A stretch of 8,172 nt of DNA, from assembly GCA_030615705.1 (NCBI GenBank), contig JAUWYT010000054.1:1-8172 (forward strand), given 5' to 3'. The translations under genes were made by a program, and so were the position numbers. This DNA is from Chloroflexota bacterium. Its GTDB lineage: Bacteria; Chloroflexota; Anaerolineae; VGOG01. Position 1 is the first letter of the stretch, and every line of letters starts with the position of its first letter. Below the pieces are notes generated by a model, which was given only the letters and a program-made list of their open reading frames with translations, did not search any database and was not told where the DNA came from. Below, one piece after another: positions 7,713 through 8,172 of this stretch.

Positions 7713-7721
7713 CTCAAGAAT
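7713..7721. repeat. 9-bp direct repeat, right copy
   Basis: Second copy of CTCAAGAAT, identical to 7626-7634. It closes the 78-nt inverted-repeat block on the ftsY side and lies 30 nt before the ftsY -35 box. Confidence 0.5.
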
Positions 7722-7751
7722 AACAACACCTTTCACGCCATCTGGTTATCT

Positions 7752-7780
7752 TTGTCATAATAGCCTCTTTGTAGTATAAT
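7752..7780 (+). promoter_or_regulatory. Predicted housekeeping-sigma promoter of ftsY
   Basis: TTGTCA (7752-7757) and a perfect TATAAT (7775-7780) are 17 nt apart. Transcription should start near 7787, directly at the GGAGG binding site, giving a leader of roughly 10 nt. A small inverted repeat, TAGTA/TACTA at 7772-7776 and 7781-7785, straddles the -10 box; it could be chance in AT-rich sequence. Confidence 0.78.
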
Positions 7781-7787
7781 TACTATT

Positions 7788-7792
7788 GGAGG
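7788..7792 (+). promoter_or_regulatory. ftsY ribosome binding site
   Basis: GGAGG ends 5 nt before TTG at 7798 and 11 nt before GTG at 7804, which are in the same frame. The spacing slightly favours TTG; no ATG is available nearby. It sits at the predicted 5' end of the mRNA. Confidence 0.65.
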
Positions 7793-7797
7793 TAAGC

Positions 7798-8172
7798 TTG
7801 GTTGTGTTCGGTCGTTCGAGAAAGATCAAGGACAGCTTGACGCGCACCCGCCAGTCTTTTTTCGGACGGGTCGCTGGCCTATTTGGGGCAAACGAGGTCA
7901 CCGGGGAAGTGTGGGAGGAGCTGGAGGAGCTCCTGATCCAGGCCGATGTCGGGGTGAATACCACAGTTGAACTTGTGGAAAGGCTGCGAGAGCGCGTCGG
8001 TAAAGAGCGAGTACGTGATGCCAGAGCCGTGGAGGGTATGGTGAAAGAGGAGCTGATAGCCATGTTGGATAGCAGCCCTCCCTTCTGCGTCAATGAGCCA
8101 CGCTTGCTCACGGTCATCCTGGTGGTAGGGGCCAATGGTTCGGGCAAGACCACCAGCATCGCCAAGCTGGCT
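7798..8172 (+). CDS. ftsY: Signal recognition particle receptor FtsY, N-terminal part only
   Basis: SRP receptor GTPase that docks ribosome-SRP complexes at the inner face of the membrane for co-translational insertion. The 125 codons in the window cover a short basic N-terminal stretch (GRSRKIKDSLTRTRQSFFGRVAGLF), then the helical N domain (EVWEELEELLIQADVGVNTTVELVERLRERV). The P-loop GANGSGKT at residues 111-118 is followed by TSIAKLA at the edge. Ffh shares the NG fold, but the LLIQADVGV pattern and the basic N-terminal helix fit FtsY. There is no long acidic A domain such as E. coli has, so membrane contact probably relies on the basic helix. The start is TTG (7798), or possibly GTG two codons on. 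It is divergent from the smc operon, whereas ftsY often lies directly after smc in other bacteria. Confidence 0.93.
   Translation, partial: MVVFGRSRKIKDSLTRTRQSFFGRVAGLFGANEVTGEVWEELEELLIQADVGVNTTVELVERLRERVGKERVRDARAVEGMVKEELIAMLDSSPPFCVNEPRLLTVILVVGANGSGKTTSIAKLA

Noticed and set aside
7602..7721. A molybdenum cofactor riboswitch ahead of moaC
   Set aside because: The location next to moaC is tempting, but the predicted moaC transcript starts downstream of the structured block, and I cannot match the block to the known Moco RNA consensus.
7755..8165. A minus-strand open frame over the ftsY start
   Set aside because: It is antisense to the FtsY N domain and P-loop, crosses the ftsY promoter and has no family resemblance.

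Overview
This is a gene-dense bacterial chromosome segment of moderately high GC, with no tRNA, rRNA, CRISPR array or recognisable transposase. All seven genes are ordinary bacterial families. The style of the proteins (an FtsY with almost no acidic N-terminal region, an SMC reading [16 protein letters not shown], the moaC-MOSC pair) makes me think of Chloroflexota. That is an impression from memory, not a demonstrated placement.

Layout. Six genes lie head to tail on the minus strand from 7581 down to the left edge: moaC, a stand-alone MOSC-domain gene, a threonine-synthase-family gene, fabF, rnc and smc. The joins are very tight: a 4-nt gap, a 4-nt ATGA overlap, a 1-nt gap, a 1-nt gap and a 26-nt gap. 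They therefore look like one operon with translational coupling, read from a single visible promoter in front of moaC. smc runs off the left edge just short of its C-terminus. It starts with TTG and covers over 40% of the window. On the other side of a 216-nt intergenic region, ftsY is read on the plus strand and runs off the right edge.

Functions. moaC acts in molybdopterin synthesis, and MOSC proteins are tied to molybdenum cofactor sulfur chemistry. The thrC-like gene encodes a PLP enzyme with an N-terminal zinc ribbon. fabF elongates fatty acids, rnc cuts double-stranded RNA, smc organises the chromosome, and ftsY is the SRP receptor GTPase. fabF-rnc-smc(-ftsY) is a familiar bacterial gene order. 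Here the molybdenum/threonine block sits upstream in the same transcription unit, and ftsY is detached and divergent.

Unusual points. (1) A perfect 15-bp hairpin spans the rnc stop codon, encodes the last RNase III residues and ends just before the smc ribosome binding site. (2) RNase III appears to have Ala in place of one conserved acidic active-site residue. (3) The moaC/ftsY intergenic region has two good divergent promoters giving extremely short leaders. Between them is a structured inverted-repeat block flanked by a 9-bp direct repeat, which could be the footprint of a small inserted element. I did not find evidence of a wholly new multi-gene system.
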